Of a DNA stretch of 64,000 nt, positions 27,743 to 35,179 are shown piece by piece. Under the pieces are notes generated by a model. That model had not been told where the DNA came from and did no database searches. It saw only the letters and a program-made list of their open reading frames with translations. Within the stretch, counting starts at the first letter, position 1; each line of letters opens with the position of its first letter. Source of the stretch: Thiomicrorhabdus arctica DSM 13458 (lineage in GTDB: Bacteria > Pseudomonadota > Gammaproteobacteria > Thiomicrospirales > Thiomicrospiraceae); NCBI RefSeq assembly GCF_000381085.1, contig NZ_KB905899.1, positions 1,612,001-1,676,000 of the forward strand. Reading direction: 5' to 3'. The position numbers and the translations under genes are program-made.

Positions 27743-28234
27743 TTAAAGATTTTTAAAAACCTTCTCAGCAATAGGTAACTCTTTGCCTTCTGGTTTATCG
27801 TTATAAATCTGTACCAAAACTTCGCTAATATTACCGGGTACCACGAAGTCTTTAATTAACTGGCGGGCTTCCATCGGTGAATCTTTATGGATATAAAGAT
27901 AGATGTTTCGTAAATGACATTTATTATCTGGATCAGATGCCATCGGACGCAAAACCCCTTCACCGGTAATTTTGACATTCTCTTTAGTGACAATCACGAC
28001 CTTATGATAATAAGTTGAAGTTGGCGGTTTGGTAAAACAGATCTGTAATACTCGGTCAAAATTACCTGAGCCTTTATCAAGGCCACTGACAATTTTAGCT
28101 GTCGTCAATTTGACGGGCTCTTTACTGCAACCACTTATACCGGCTAAGGCGCTTGCAAAAAAAAGCCCTGAAACCGCTAAAACCCCCATTTTATAAGCCG
28201 ATTTAAGGCGTGATTTAGTTCCTTTTGATTGCAT
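27743..28234 (-). CDS. Hypothetical lipoprotein
   Basis: Protein of about 163 residues that I do not recognise. A signal peptide (MGVLAVSGLFFASALAGISGC) ends in the lipobox ISGC, so it should be a membrane-anchored lipoprotein. The mature part is about 125 residues, beta-rich, with two cysteines (ICFTKPP and NKCHLR) that could form a disulfide. The ATG at 28234 follows GGGAGA; a GTG four codons earlier is less likely. It lies 33 bases after the Tim44-like gene and probably shares its transcript, which suggests an envelope role. Confidence 0.65.
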   Translation of the reverse strand: MQSKGTKSRLKSAYKMGVLAVSGLFFASALAGISGCSKEPVKLTTAKIVSGLDKGSGNFDRVLQICFTKPPTSTYYHKVVIVTKENVKITGEGVLRPMASDPDNKCHLRNIYLYIHKDSPMEARQLIKDFVVPGNISEVLVQIYNDKPEGKELPIAEKVFKNL

Positions 28235-28267
28235 GCTATCTCCCACGATTTAAAGCCTTAAGATGGA

Positions 28268-29221
28268 CTAAAGTGACTCTGCATTTTGTTGAATACCCGC
28301 GACTTGCCAACTACCTTCGTCATTTGCCAAACGTCGAATGTGCCAAATTTCATTAAAAGCATGTGCACCTTCAGCCTCATTTTCTTGGATAAAACCGGTA
28401 AAACGAATACTGACGATGAAATACTCACCATCAATCGCCATATCGGCTAACTCAGCATTCAAGGTATCGATGACCGTATGATTATCACCCGCTTGCATGC
28501 CCATCATTTCTTGTTGTAATAACGCAAATAACTCAGGAGAACAGTAAGATTCAACTTCTGCCAAGTCCGCATCATCCCAGGCTTTCTGTAAGCTTGCAAA
28601 ATGGCCCTTAGCGCCTTCAACAAATTCTTCCGCATTAAACCAGGCAGGTGTTTCAGTTAAATGCACGGCATCATCACTCACGCCTTGTCCCATACCGCCT
28701 TCCAGATCGGATCCAAAAATAGAACCGTTGGCATTTGGATTGTAGGCTGATGTTTCTGGAGCGGCTTCTCGTTGGTATGTTGATGATGGTGTGGTTTCAG
28801 TTTGCTGATAATTTGACTCATAAGCGGATGATGACTGTCCCTGCTTTTGACGCATATAAAATGTGAATAATTTAAACAATCCGAAAGCGATTAATGCCAT
28901 CAATAAGATATCCATTAGTTGAATACCTTCAAATCCATCACCCATAAATAACGAAGCGAGTAACCCACCGGCTAACAAACCGCCCATCACACCCATTACA
29001 CCAGCACGAGCAGGCGATGTACCTGGTTTAGTCGTCCCTGCTGGCGTTGCTTTTGGAGCTGCTTTCGGGGCGGAGTTAAAAGACTTGGGTGCGACGGATT
29101 TAGAGTAACCAAAACTGCTACCGCCGCCAAAGCGTTTTGCTTCAGCCACCTGTGTGACCGTAAATAGAGCAAAAAACACGGTGAGCAGAGCCAAAAAAGA
29201 GGGCTTAAACAATTTATTCAC
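28268..29221 (-). CDS. Tim44-like domain protein, exported or membrane-anchored
   Basis: A 317-residue protein of the bacterial Tim44-like family. An N-terminal signal or anchor (about 1-28) is followed by a low-complexity Ala/Pro/Lys segment (about 40-75), a Gly-rich hydrophobic stretch, a second helix (LMDILLMALIAFGLFKLF) and the Tim44 domain at the C-terminus (about 180-317), starting near FVEGAKGHFASLQKAWDD. The GTG at 29221 is preferred because GGAG stands seven bases before it. The bacterial proteins have no agreed role; the fold resembles NTF2-like transport domains. First gene of a pair with the lipoprotein. Confidence 0.8.
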   Translation of the reverse strand: MNKLFKPSFLALLTVFFALFTVTQVAEAKRFGGGSSFGYSKSVAPKSFNSAPKAAPKATPAGTTKPGTSPARAGVMGVMGGLLAGGLLASLFMGDGFEGIQLMDILLMALIAFGLFKLFTFYMRQKQGQSSSAYESNYQQTETTPSSTYQREAAPETSAYNPNANGSIFGSDLEGGMGQGVSDDAVHLTETPAWFNAEEFVEGAKGHFASLQKAWDDADLAEVESYCSPELFALLQQEMMGMQAGDNHTVIDTLNAELADMAIDGEYFIVSIRFTGFIQENEAEGAHAFNEIWHIRRLANDEGSWQVAGIQQNAESL

Positions 29222-29315
29222 GATAATCTCCAATCTTTAAATTTAATTTTTATCTGTTTATATTTCTTTATGCCAAGCATTGTAGCCTGTTTTGAAAACG
29301 ACTAAAAACAATTTG

Positions 29316-29327
29316 ACCAGGCCTGGT
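29316..29327. repeat. ACCAGGCCTGGT palindrome, copy 5
   Basis: Perfect copy about 95 bases upstream of the Tim44-like gene, extended by G and C to 14 bp, with AT flanks. Confidence 0.9.
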
Positions 29328-29353
29328 CATTTCTAGGCTCATTCAAGAATGAT

Positions 29354-29440
29354 TTATTGCTTCAAACAACGTGAAATTGTGTAACCCTTACCCTGTTTGA
29401 ACTTGTCGTAGTGACCAAAGACTTCCATAACGTTACGTTT
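29354..29440 (-). pseudogene. Relic of a methyltransferase 3' end
   Basis: Eighty-seven bases that match the 3' end of the methyltransferase gene at 31018-31104 with ten mismatches, including an aligned stop codon. The minus strand encodes KRNVMEVFGHYDKFKQGKG and then YTISRCLKQ-stop, against KRNFMEVFGNYDKVKQGKD then YTISRCVKQ-stop in the intact gene. Weaker similarity seems to continue beyond 29440 with small gaps. No start or methyltransferase core remains. It is a decayed duplicate, or a displaced gene end left by an insertion. Confidence 0.85.
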
Positions 29441-29872
29441 ACTCAATGACACAGCCACATTAAGCTATTATTTAACAAACGCGCACCAATACGCTATTGA
29501 TCCATGGTTGCACCAGGTCAGGTTAAGCTTTACTTTCAATGCAAAGCCTATCAGAAAAGATCAACCTTTAAATTACATAGCACGACGATAGGGGCGCGTT
29601 TCGTTGATATTTTAATTATACCCACACACATAATTTTATATTTATTTATAACAGGTACATTGTTGTTATTGAAACATACCTCATACCAAACTTGCTTAAA
29701 TAAGGCGTGGATTGTTATTGCCTGAGAAACTCATTTCTAAAAAGCCAAATCAAACCCGAGCATACACAAAAACACGTAGCAAATAAGCTTTACTTCTGAC
29801 ATAATATTATAAAACCCTAGTTAAGATACTTATAAAAACCCACAAGTACTAATAAAACAAGGATAAACTATA
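29441..29872. other. Gap upstream of the outer-membrane barrel gene
   Basis: A 432-base stretch with no supported gene. A 73-codon open frame at 29504-29725 has no family resemblance and no ribosome-binding site. The last 80 bases are AT-rich and should hold the promoter of the barrel gene (TAATAT/TATTAT near 29800-29810). Confidence 0.5.
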
Positions 29873-30565
29873 ATGAACTTTAAAATCGCACTCACATCCA
29901 CCGCGGTTCTAACCGCCCTTTTAATCTCTGCAACAGTCCAAGCTGCAACACCTTATATTGAAGGCCAAGTCGGCGTTACAAACCTTGAAGACACTGATAC
30001 AAAACCACACAGTGGCTCAAATGGTGGCATAACCTTCACCAATACCAACTTAAATCTTGATTATGACTCAAGCACCACTTTTGGCTTTGAGCTTGGTGCT
30101 AAAGATGTAATTCCCAACGTTAGAATTGGTGCATCCATCTCGAGAATGAACTTTGACTTGAAAAGCGCAACCGTTAACGGCTCTTTCACGGACGGTAGCA
30201 CGGACAGTACGACAACCATAACAGGCCCAAGTAGAGTTTCCGGAAACGACCTTGCTGCAGTGGGCCTTAATCTTGATAAAAGCGTAAATCTGTACATGGT
30301 AAATGCATACTATGACTTTAAAAATTCAACAGACTTCACGCCATTTTTGGGGATTGGTATAGGTCTAGCAGACATCGAGAACACTAAAGACAATGAGTTT
30401 GCATACGCTATAAATGCAGGCGCCAAATACAATATAGGCAAGCAAACCTACATTGGCGTTAAAGCAACTTACACAACAATCAATGGTCCTAAAGACGAAC
30501 GTGGCTTTTCATTTAAAGATATCAAGGCTTGCACGGCTAACGTATCTATTGGTTACGAGTTTTAA
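29873..30565 (+). CDS. Outer-membrane beta-barrel protein (OmpW/Opa-like fold)
   Basis: A 230-residue protein with a signal peptide cleaved after AATVQA-like residues (about 24), then alternating polar/hydrophobic strands typical of an eight-strand barrel. It ends SIGYEF, the terminal-Phe signature of outer-membrane proteins. It resembles generic 'outer membrane beta-barrel' or OmpW-type families, but no specific function is clear. AAGGA before the ATG supports the start. It sits between the methyltransferase gene and the relic of that gene's 3' end, so it may have arrived with an inserted segment. Confidence 0.72.
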   Translation: MNFKIALTSTAVLTALLISATVQAATPYIEGQVGVTNLEDTDTKPHSGSNGGITFTNTNLNLDYDSSTTFGFELGAKDVIPNVRIGASISRMNFDLKSATVNGSFTDGSTDSTTTITGPSRVSGNDLAAVGLNLDKSVNLYMVNAYYDFKNSTDFTPFLGIGIGLADIENTKDNEFAYAINAGAKYNIGKQTYIGVKATYTTINGPKDERGFSFKDIKACTANVSIGYEF

Positions 30566-31017
30566 GCCCTCAACTTATATTAGCTTGAGTTTTCACGCTT
30601 CTCGGCTGCCGATTGTAAATTAAGCCGGAAGTGTGGAAACTTAAAGTCGCAATCGTCTTACTGTGTGGAGAAAAATTCAAGTTTGATGCACGTATAGACT
30701 GAGTGGGAATTTGTCCATCAATCCTTTAGTGATGGCGAAGTTTGATATCACTGCTGCAACTAATGTCATTTTAGATGCTTCTTGCCAATCGAGGTAATCA
30801 CTCACTTTACCAAGAAATTGACTGACTAACCTTTTAGCCTAAGCAACGGTTACGAAACCAACATGATTAACCTTCGTATTTTTGGTTTTTTCTGGTGGTC
30901 GTAAGCAATAGAACCAGAAAGCTGTACTCAAACATACAGTTCCTTTATTTTTTAATCCATAAAGAGTATATATCCTTGACCGAACAACCAATTTCCTAAC
31001 AAGCAAGCCTGTTAGCT
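30566..31017. other. Gap with possible gene remnant on the minus strand
   Basis: A 452-base stretch without an intact gene. On the minus strand, 30677-30838 is open for 53 codons (AKRLVSQFLGKVSDYLDW and more, ending YVHQT-stop) and looks protein-like. It follows directly, in frame, a TAG (30839-30841) that ends a 64-codon frame starting inside the methyltransferase end. This could be a gene broken by a stop codon, but I cannot name a family. A weak CTCAA/TTGAG hairpin at 30569-30589 may terminate the barrel gene. Confidence 0.4.
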
Positions 31018-31599
31018 TTACTGCTTTACACAACGTGAAATCGTGTAATCCTTACCCTGTTTGACCTTGTCGTAGTTGCCAAAGACTTCCATAAAATTAC
31101 GTTTCATGTATTGACGTAGTCCATTAATAGTGACAACAACAAACTGTCCACCTGGTTCAAGATGGGCATGCACATCGTGCAAGAGGATGCTTAACATCTC
31201 TTTACCCACCTTCGCCGGGATATTGGAGACAACCGTCGTAAACATCATCTCTTTTGGTACAGCGCTTAAGCCATTAGACAGGTAAGCTTTTGCATTGCTT
31301 AGGTTGTTGTTTTGGGCATTTTTATTGGCGTAATCTACCGCGACAAAATCTTTATCCACCATATGTACTTGGCCTTTGGGGGCATTCGCTGCAATCGCCA
31401 AACCGAGTGGACCATAACCACAACCGATATCTAAAGCGATCTCATCTTCTTTTATCTCGAGGTATTTTAAAAACAGATCGGTTCCTGAATCAATCTCACG
31501 CGGACTAAAGATACCCCAAGTGGTCGCAAGCTTTAAAGGCTTATTCATTAACACCGCTTCGATGAGCAGATCTTTTTTTAGTTCGTCAATTGTAGCCAC
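31018..31599 (-). CDS. Class I SAM-dependent methyltransferase (RsmC/MTS-like)
   Basis: A 193-residue methyltransferase of the small 'MTS' type. The SAM-binding motif I is LDIGCGYGPLGLAIA (about 56-70), with an acidic residue in VDKDFVAV and a motif IV-like VVSNIPAKVG. The usual NPPF of RNA/protein N-methyltransferases is replaced by NIPA, so the target is uncertain; such proteins are often called RsmC-like. The last 87 bases are duplicated at 29354-29440. Confidence 0.82.
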   Translation of the reverse strand: MATIDELKKDLLIEAVLMNKPLKLATTWGIFSPREIDSGTDLFLKYLEIKEDEIALDIGCGYGPLGLAIAANAPKGQVHMVDKDFVAVDYANKNAQNNNLSNAKAYLSNGLSAVPKEMMFTTVVSNIPAKVGKEMLSILLHDVHAHLEPGGQFVVVTINGLRQYMKRNFMEVFGNYDKVKQGKDYTISRCVKQ

Positions 31600-31922
31600 T
31601 TTAATCGCTTCCTAGGGTCGGTTTGAATAGTGGTATTGTACAAGAGGTATGCTTAAGAGGTATCTCTAAGAAGTAAAAATTTATTGAACGCGAAAACAAA
31701 AAACAAATCCGCCTTCAATAAATCAACAAAAACAGGTTTTACTTCTCCTTTGCTAAACTTAACCGTTATGCAAACTCCAAAACCACTTCAATCTAACTGG
31801 GTTTGATACCCACTCTTAAAAGTAGGTAACGGCGCTAGCAGATTAGATTATGAAACGAGATAGTGTTCATAAGTTATTAACTAATGACCATCGCCACTTG
31901 TAATCGGTTCTAGCAAGTCAAG
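31600..31922. other. Gap upstream of the methyltransferase
   Basis: A 323-base stretch with no gene I can support. It should hold the methyltransferase promoter. No tRNA-like fold or repeat seen. Confidence 0.5.
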
Positions 31923-32171
31923 TTAACGCATAATCCCGAACAAAATCACCTCTTCTTTTAATTGATTTATATTTTGTACCATGTGCTTTGATTCAAACAA
32001 AAAACTATATGGTCTATTGACTCTATTCTGCGAATATCTATTAATACATGTTCTTGGTTGGTAAGCAAATAGCGTATTCATAGCTGGTAATTTAGATGTT
32101 TCAATGACCGGAATCTCTTTAGGTGTTATCACCTGAGAATCTTTTTTATCACTTTTAGTAACTCTATCCAT
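31923..32171 (-). CDS. Hypothetical protein downstream of the soxB operon
   Basis: Small 82-residue basic protein with no recognised family or signal peptide. The ATG at 32171 is supported by a strong GGAGAGAG ribosome-binding site four bases upstream; a longer frame from 32213 lacks one. It begins 46 bases after the DUF4395 gene on the same strand, so it is probably the third gene of the soxB transcript. It could be real but fast-evolving. Confidence 0.45.
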   Translation of the reverse strand: MDRVTKSDKKDSQVITPKEIPVIETSKLPAMNTLFAYQPRTCINRYSQNRVNRPYSFLFESKHMVQNINQLKEEVILFGIMR

Positions 32172-32216
32172 AATACTCTCTCCATGTATCAAACCTAACG
32201 TCAACGTATTCAAGGC

Positions 32217-32939
32217 TCAATGCTTAATTATTTTTTTTTCAGCGATAGGATTCCAGTCGATATTATTGCAAGCAAAACACTCTTCTTTAACCAGGCCCAC
32301 TTTCACCATAAGAGTATGAAGTTTACAACCTACGCAAATACCTAAAACAGCCTCTAACCACATAAAAAGAATGCAAACCCATACTAAACCCGGTATCCAA
32401 CCGGGCATATAGTTTTCAGTGACAGGGAGTAACACACTCCCTAATAAAGTATTAACCCATGTGGCAAATGTGTCGGGATTGAAATATAAAATACAGGCGA
32501 GGATCATGAATGCACCCAACGTCCATGCAAACCGTTTTGGTAGCAATGGTCGCCAAATAGGTTGAGTATTTTTGGCTAAATAAGTGCTGATCAAAATGAT
32601 GGGAGAAAATCGTGCGCTGAACACAAACATACCAGCCAACATTTCAAATAATCCGTACAACAGTACTATTGTTTGAGTCGAATACTCATATGTTCGCTTG
32701 ACCGCTTCAACGGCATAGAGAGTACGTCCTTCGCTGTCCGTTTCATACTGGTCAACAATGGTGTTACCGGTGACAACCCAGTTTGAGGTATAAAGTACAT
32801 CATAAAGTGTTAAACCGACAAACAAAGGGATCATTAATAGAATCCCAGCTCGAATTCGAACGGCCACTTCATTCACATAAAGAGTGCTTTCATTACCGTC
32901 TCGAAACCAGACATTTTTAAAAAAAGAGAACATAAACAT
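32217..32939 (-). CDS. DUF4395-like membrane protein, soxB partner
   Basis: A 240-residue inner-membrane protein with about four hydrophobic helices, matching DUF4395. The C-terminus carries the family's cysteine cluster, GICVGCKLHTLMVKVGLVKEEC followed by FACNNID, giving four conserved-looking cysteines that could bind metal or sulfur. An AT-rich spacer of about 108 bases separates it from soxB upstream, and both face the same way. DUF4395 genes are often near sulfur-metabolism genes, so a link with sulfane sulfur handling is plausible but unproven. The start at 32939 or the ATG six bases later cannot be separated. Confidence 0.72.
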   Translation of the reverse strand: MFMFSFFKNVWFRDGNESTLYVNEVAVRIRAGILLMIPLFVGLTLYDVLYTSNWVVTGNTIVDQYETDSEGRTLYAVEAVKRTYEYSTQTIVLLYGLFEMLAGMFVFSARFSPIILISTYLAKNTQPIWRPLLPKRFAWTLGAFMILACILYFNPDTFATWVNTLLGSVLLPVTENYMPGWIPGLVWVCILFMWLEAVLGICVGCKLHTLMVKVGLVKEECFACNNIDWNPIAEKKIIKH

Positions 32940-33047
32940 TACCTTATTAACTTATGGTTCATATGAGTCAAGTTTATTGTTATAGAGCGTCGTTTACGCC
33001 CCTCAAACAAGAGGGCATTTAAAACAACTGCTTAACGTAACTTAACG

Positions 33048-34946
33048 TTAATAAGATTCAATTCCAGGATTATCTGAAACGCCTTTCAATATTGGCGTGT
33101 TAATCTTTTTCAATTTCATGTCAGATTTCTTTTCACGCAAATGATCTGCTACCACATCCCAAACAGGACGGCCATTACCCACTTCCTCTACTTGACCCCA
33201 GCCCGCTACAGAATATTTTTTGCCTGCAGACAACAAGGTCCCATCATCTAAACGCAGATTAGAAATTCTCCGCCCAAAAGAAGCATTCGGTTCACAGGTG
33301 TAATCCATACCCCCTACGCGCACCATGTCGCCGCCCGATTGAAGATAAGGGTCTTTTTGAAAAATATTTTCACAAACGCCTTCTAAAATATCTTTTATTT
33401 GCCCTCCTGTCAGGTCAGATTTATAAGTCTCTCCATAGGTCATGGAGGTTTCGTCCATCACTCGCTCCATAGTGATCATTTCACCCGCCAAAACAGAGGT
33501 TCCCCACCTCACACCAGCAGAAAATGCAATTTGGCTGCTGTGTTCTTCACGCAAGGAATTAACAATAATTTGATCCCAAGTACCCATAAAATTACCCCGT
33601 CGATACAGGGTATCTTCCGCAAGGGCTAACTCTTCACCTAAAATGCTTTCATAGGTTTTGCCTAAACGATCCTGATTAAACGCATACTCAGGATTGCGAG
33701 ATTCGACAATGTTTTTATCATAAACCGTTTGACGCATGTTGTTTATGAAGCTCTCAACCTCTTTATCTGCCGAGAGAACATTGGCAAAAACAGGTAGTAA
33801 CTGGTAGTTTATGCCACGCAATTTACCATTTTGAATGTCTAAATCCATACAGCCCACAAATTTACCATTCGACCCTGCATTGGTCACATGACAAATACCA
33901 CCTTCTGGCGTTTTAACCGGTACTGTTTGCGGGACACCGTCATGAGTATGACCGCCAAAAACGGCGTCTATTCCACTGACTCTACTCGACATTTTGATGT
34001 CCACGTCCATGCCGTTATGCGAAATCATGACAATGGCAGCTACCTTCTCTTCTTCGCGAATCTTATCAACTGTTTCTTGTAAGGATTGTTCACGCAGTCC
34101 GAATGACCAATCTGGAAAGTTTGATTGTGGATTGGCATTGGCCGTACGAGGGAATGCCTGACCGACAACCGCAATGCGTTCACCATTAATGATCTTTACG
34201 GTATAAGGTTTAAACGGCAAAGCACGGTCTTCATCGTATAGACCAGCACCACCATAAACAGCAGCCATATCACTATATTCACCGCCAAATAAGGCGTCTT
34301 CTTTGATGCGAATATTTTGTGCAAGAAATTCGCCCTTAAATTTTTGTACATTGGCCAAAACCTCACGCTCTTTATAGGAGAATTCCCAATGACCTGTCAT
34401 AACATCCACACCAATCAAATTAGAGGCTTCAACCATGTCCTGACCTCTTGTCCAGAGTGCGGTCGCCGAACCATGCCACAAATCACCGCCATCCATGGTT
34501 AAGGTATTCTGCTGACCACCAGCTTGTTCTCTAAGGGTATCTAATAGAGTTTTGATGTGTGCAAACCCTCCAACCTTGCCATACTGTTCTGCGGCGTCTT
34601 GAAAGTTTAGGTAGGTAAAGGCGTGCGCTAAAGGGGTATTCTGTTTAATGCCCATTTTCTTTAATGCTTTGTGTCCGACGAGGTGGGGCAATTTGCCGTA
34701 AGCAGGTCCAATACCTAAATTCACATTGGGCTCGCGAAAATAGATTGGTTTTAGTTGAGCATGAGTATCGGTGATGTGTAGCAGACGTACCTTGCCCTTC
34801 ATTGGAACCTTATACAAGTCCATCGATAAAGGACTACTCTGGAGTTTGTTTCTCTGCTCTGAACTTGCATGACTCGTACCTGGTAACATGCCCGCAGCGG
34901 CAGCCATTGACATAACATGAAGAAATTCACGACGATTTAATGACAT
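33048..34946 (-). CDS. soxB: Thiosulfohydrolase SoxB
   Basis: Periplasmic enzyme of the Sox system; it hydrolyses the sulfonate from thiosulfate bound to the SoxYZ carrier, releasing sulfate. The 632 residues start with a Tat signal (NRREFLHVMSMAAAAGM), as expected for this exported Mn enzyme. The metal-site motifs of the 5'-nucleotidase superfamily are present: LLHITDTHAQLKP, MDGGDLWHGS, VMTGHWEFSYKE, SHNGMDVD and FGGHTHD. The SoxB-typical SGGDMVRVGGMDYTC is near the C-terminus. AGAGGAG lies before the ATG. soxB is away from soxXYZA, as in Thiomicrospira relatives, and faces the TtrS/R-like kinase pair. Confidence 0.96.
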   Translation of the reverse strand: MSLNRREFLHVMSMAAAAGMLPGTSHASSEQRNKLQSSPLSMDLYKVPMKGKVRLLHITDTHAQLKPIYFREPNVNLGIGPAYGKLPHLVGHKALKKMGIKQNTPLAHAFTYLNFQDAAEQYGKVGGFAHIKTLLDTLREQAGGQQNTLTMDGGDLWHGSATALWTRGQDMVEASNLIGVDVMTGHWEFSYKEREVLANVQKFKGEFLAQNIRIKEDALFGGEYSDMAAVYGGAGLYDEDRALPFKPYTVKIINGERIAVVGQAFPRTANANPQSNFPDWSFGLREQSLQETVDKIREEEKVAAIVMISHNGMDVDIKMSSRVSGIDAVFGGHTHDGVPQTVPVKTPEGGICHVTNAGSNGKFVGCMDLDIQNGKLRGINYQLLPVFANVLSADKEVESFINNMRQTVYDKNIVESRNPEYAFNQDRLGKTYESILGEELALAEDTLYRRGNFMGTWDQIIVNSLREEHSSQIAFSAGVRWGTSVLAGEMITMERVMDETSMTYGETYKSDLTGGQIKDILEGVCENIFQKDPYLQSGGDMVRVGGMDYTCEPNASFGRRISNLRLDDGTLLSAGKKYSVAGWGQVEEVGNGRPVWDVVADHLREKKSDMKLKKINTPILKGVSDNPGIESY

Positions 34947-35046
34947 TTGATGATGCTCCTCTAAAATAAAAATGATTATTTCAATCTCGAGAATGACTAT
35001 ATTTTCTTTTGTTAAAAAAGAATATTAGGGGCATTACTAAAATAAA

Positions 35047-35126
35047 TAGGGTAAACCCTAAGGGCTTATTCTAAGAATTCGTAATAAACTAAGAGCTCGT
35101 AAGAAGTTTATTATTTGTAATAAACT
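35047..35126. promoter_or_regulatory. Dyads and repeats between soxB and the TtrS-like gene
   Basis: The 233-base divergent gap holds a perfect dyad TAGGG-TAAA-CCCTA (35047-35060). It also holds an inverted repeat with nine-base arms AGTTTATTA and TAATAAACT spaced by four bases (35105-35126). A direct repeat GTAATAAACTAAG occurs at 35081-35093 and 35117-35129, 36 bases apart. They are candidates for binding by the TtrR-like regulator encoded two genes away. The bases are direct; the role is inferred. Confidence 0.6.
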
Positions 35127-35179
35127 AAGCGACATAAGATAAAACACCACAAAATTTTACTTTTAATAGCGGGCGCTGA

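Noticed and set aside
29504-29725. 73-codon plus-strand frame
   Set aside because: No ribosome-binding site, no recognisable family, odd composition, next to a relic region.
31600-31922. A tRNA or small RNA gene in the gap upstream of the methyltransferase
   Set aside because: No cloverleaf, T-loop motif or terminator pattern could be found by eye.
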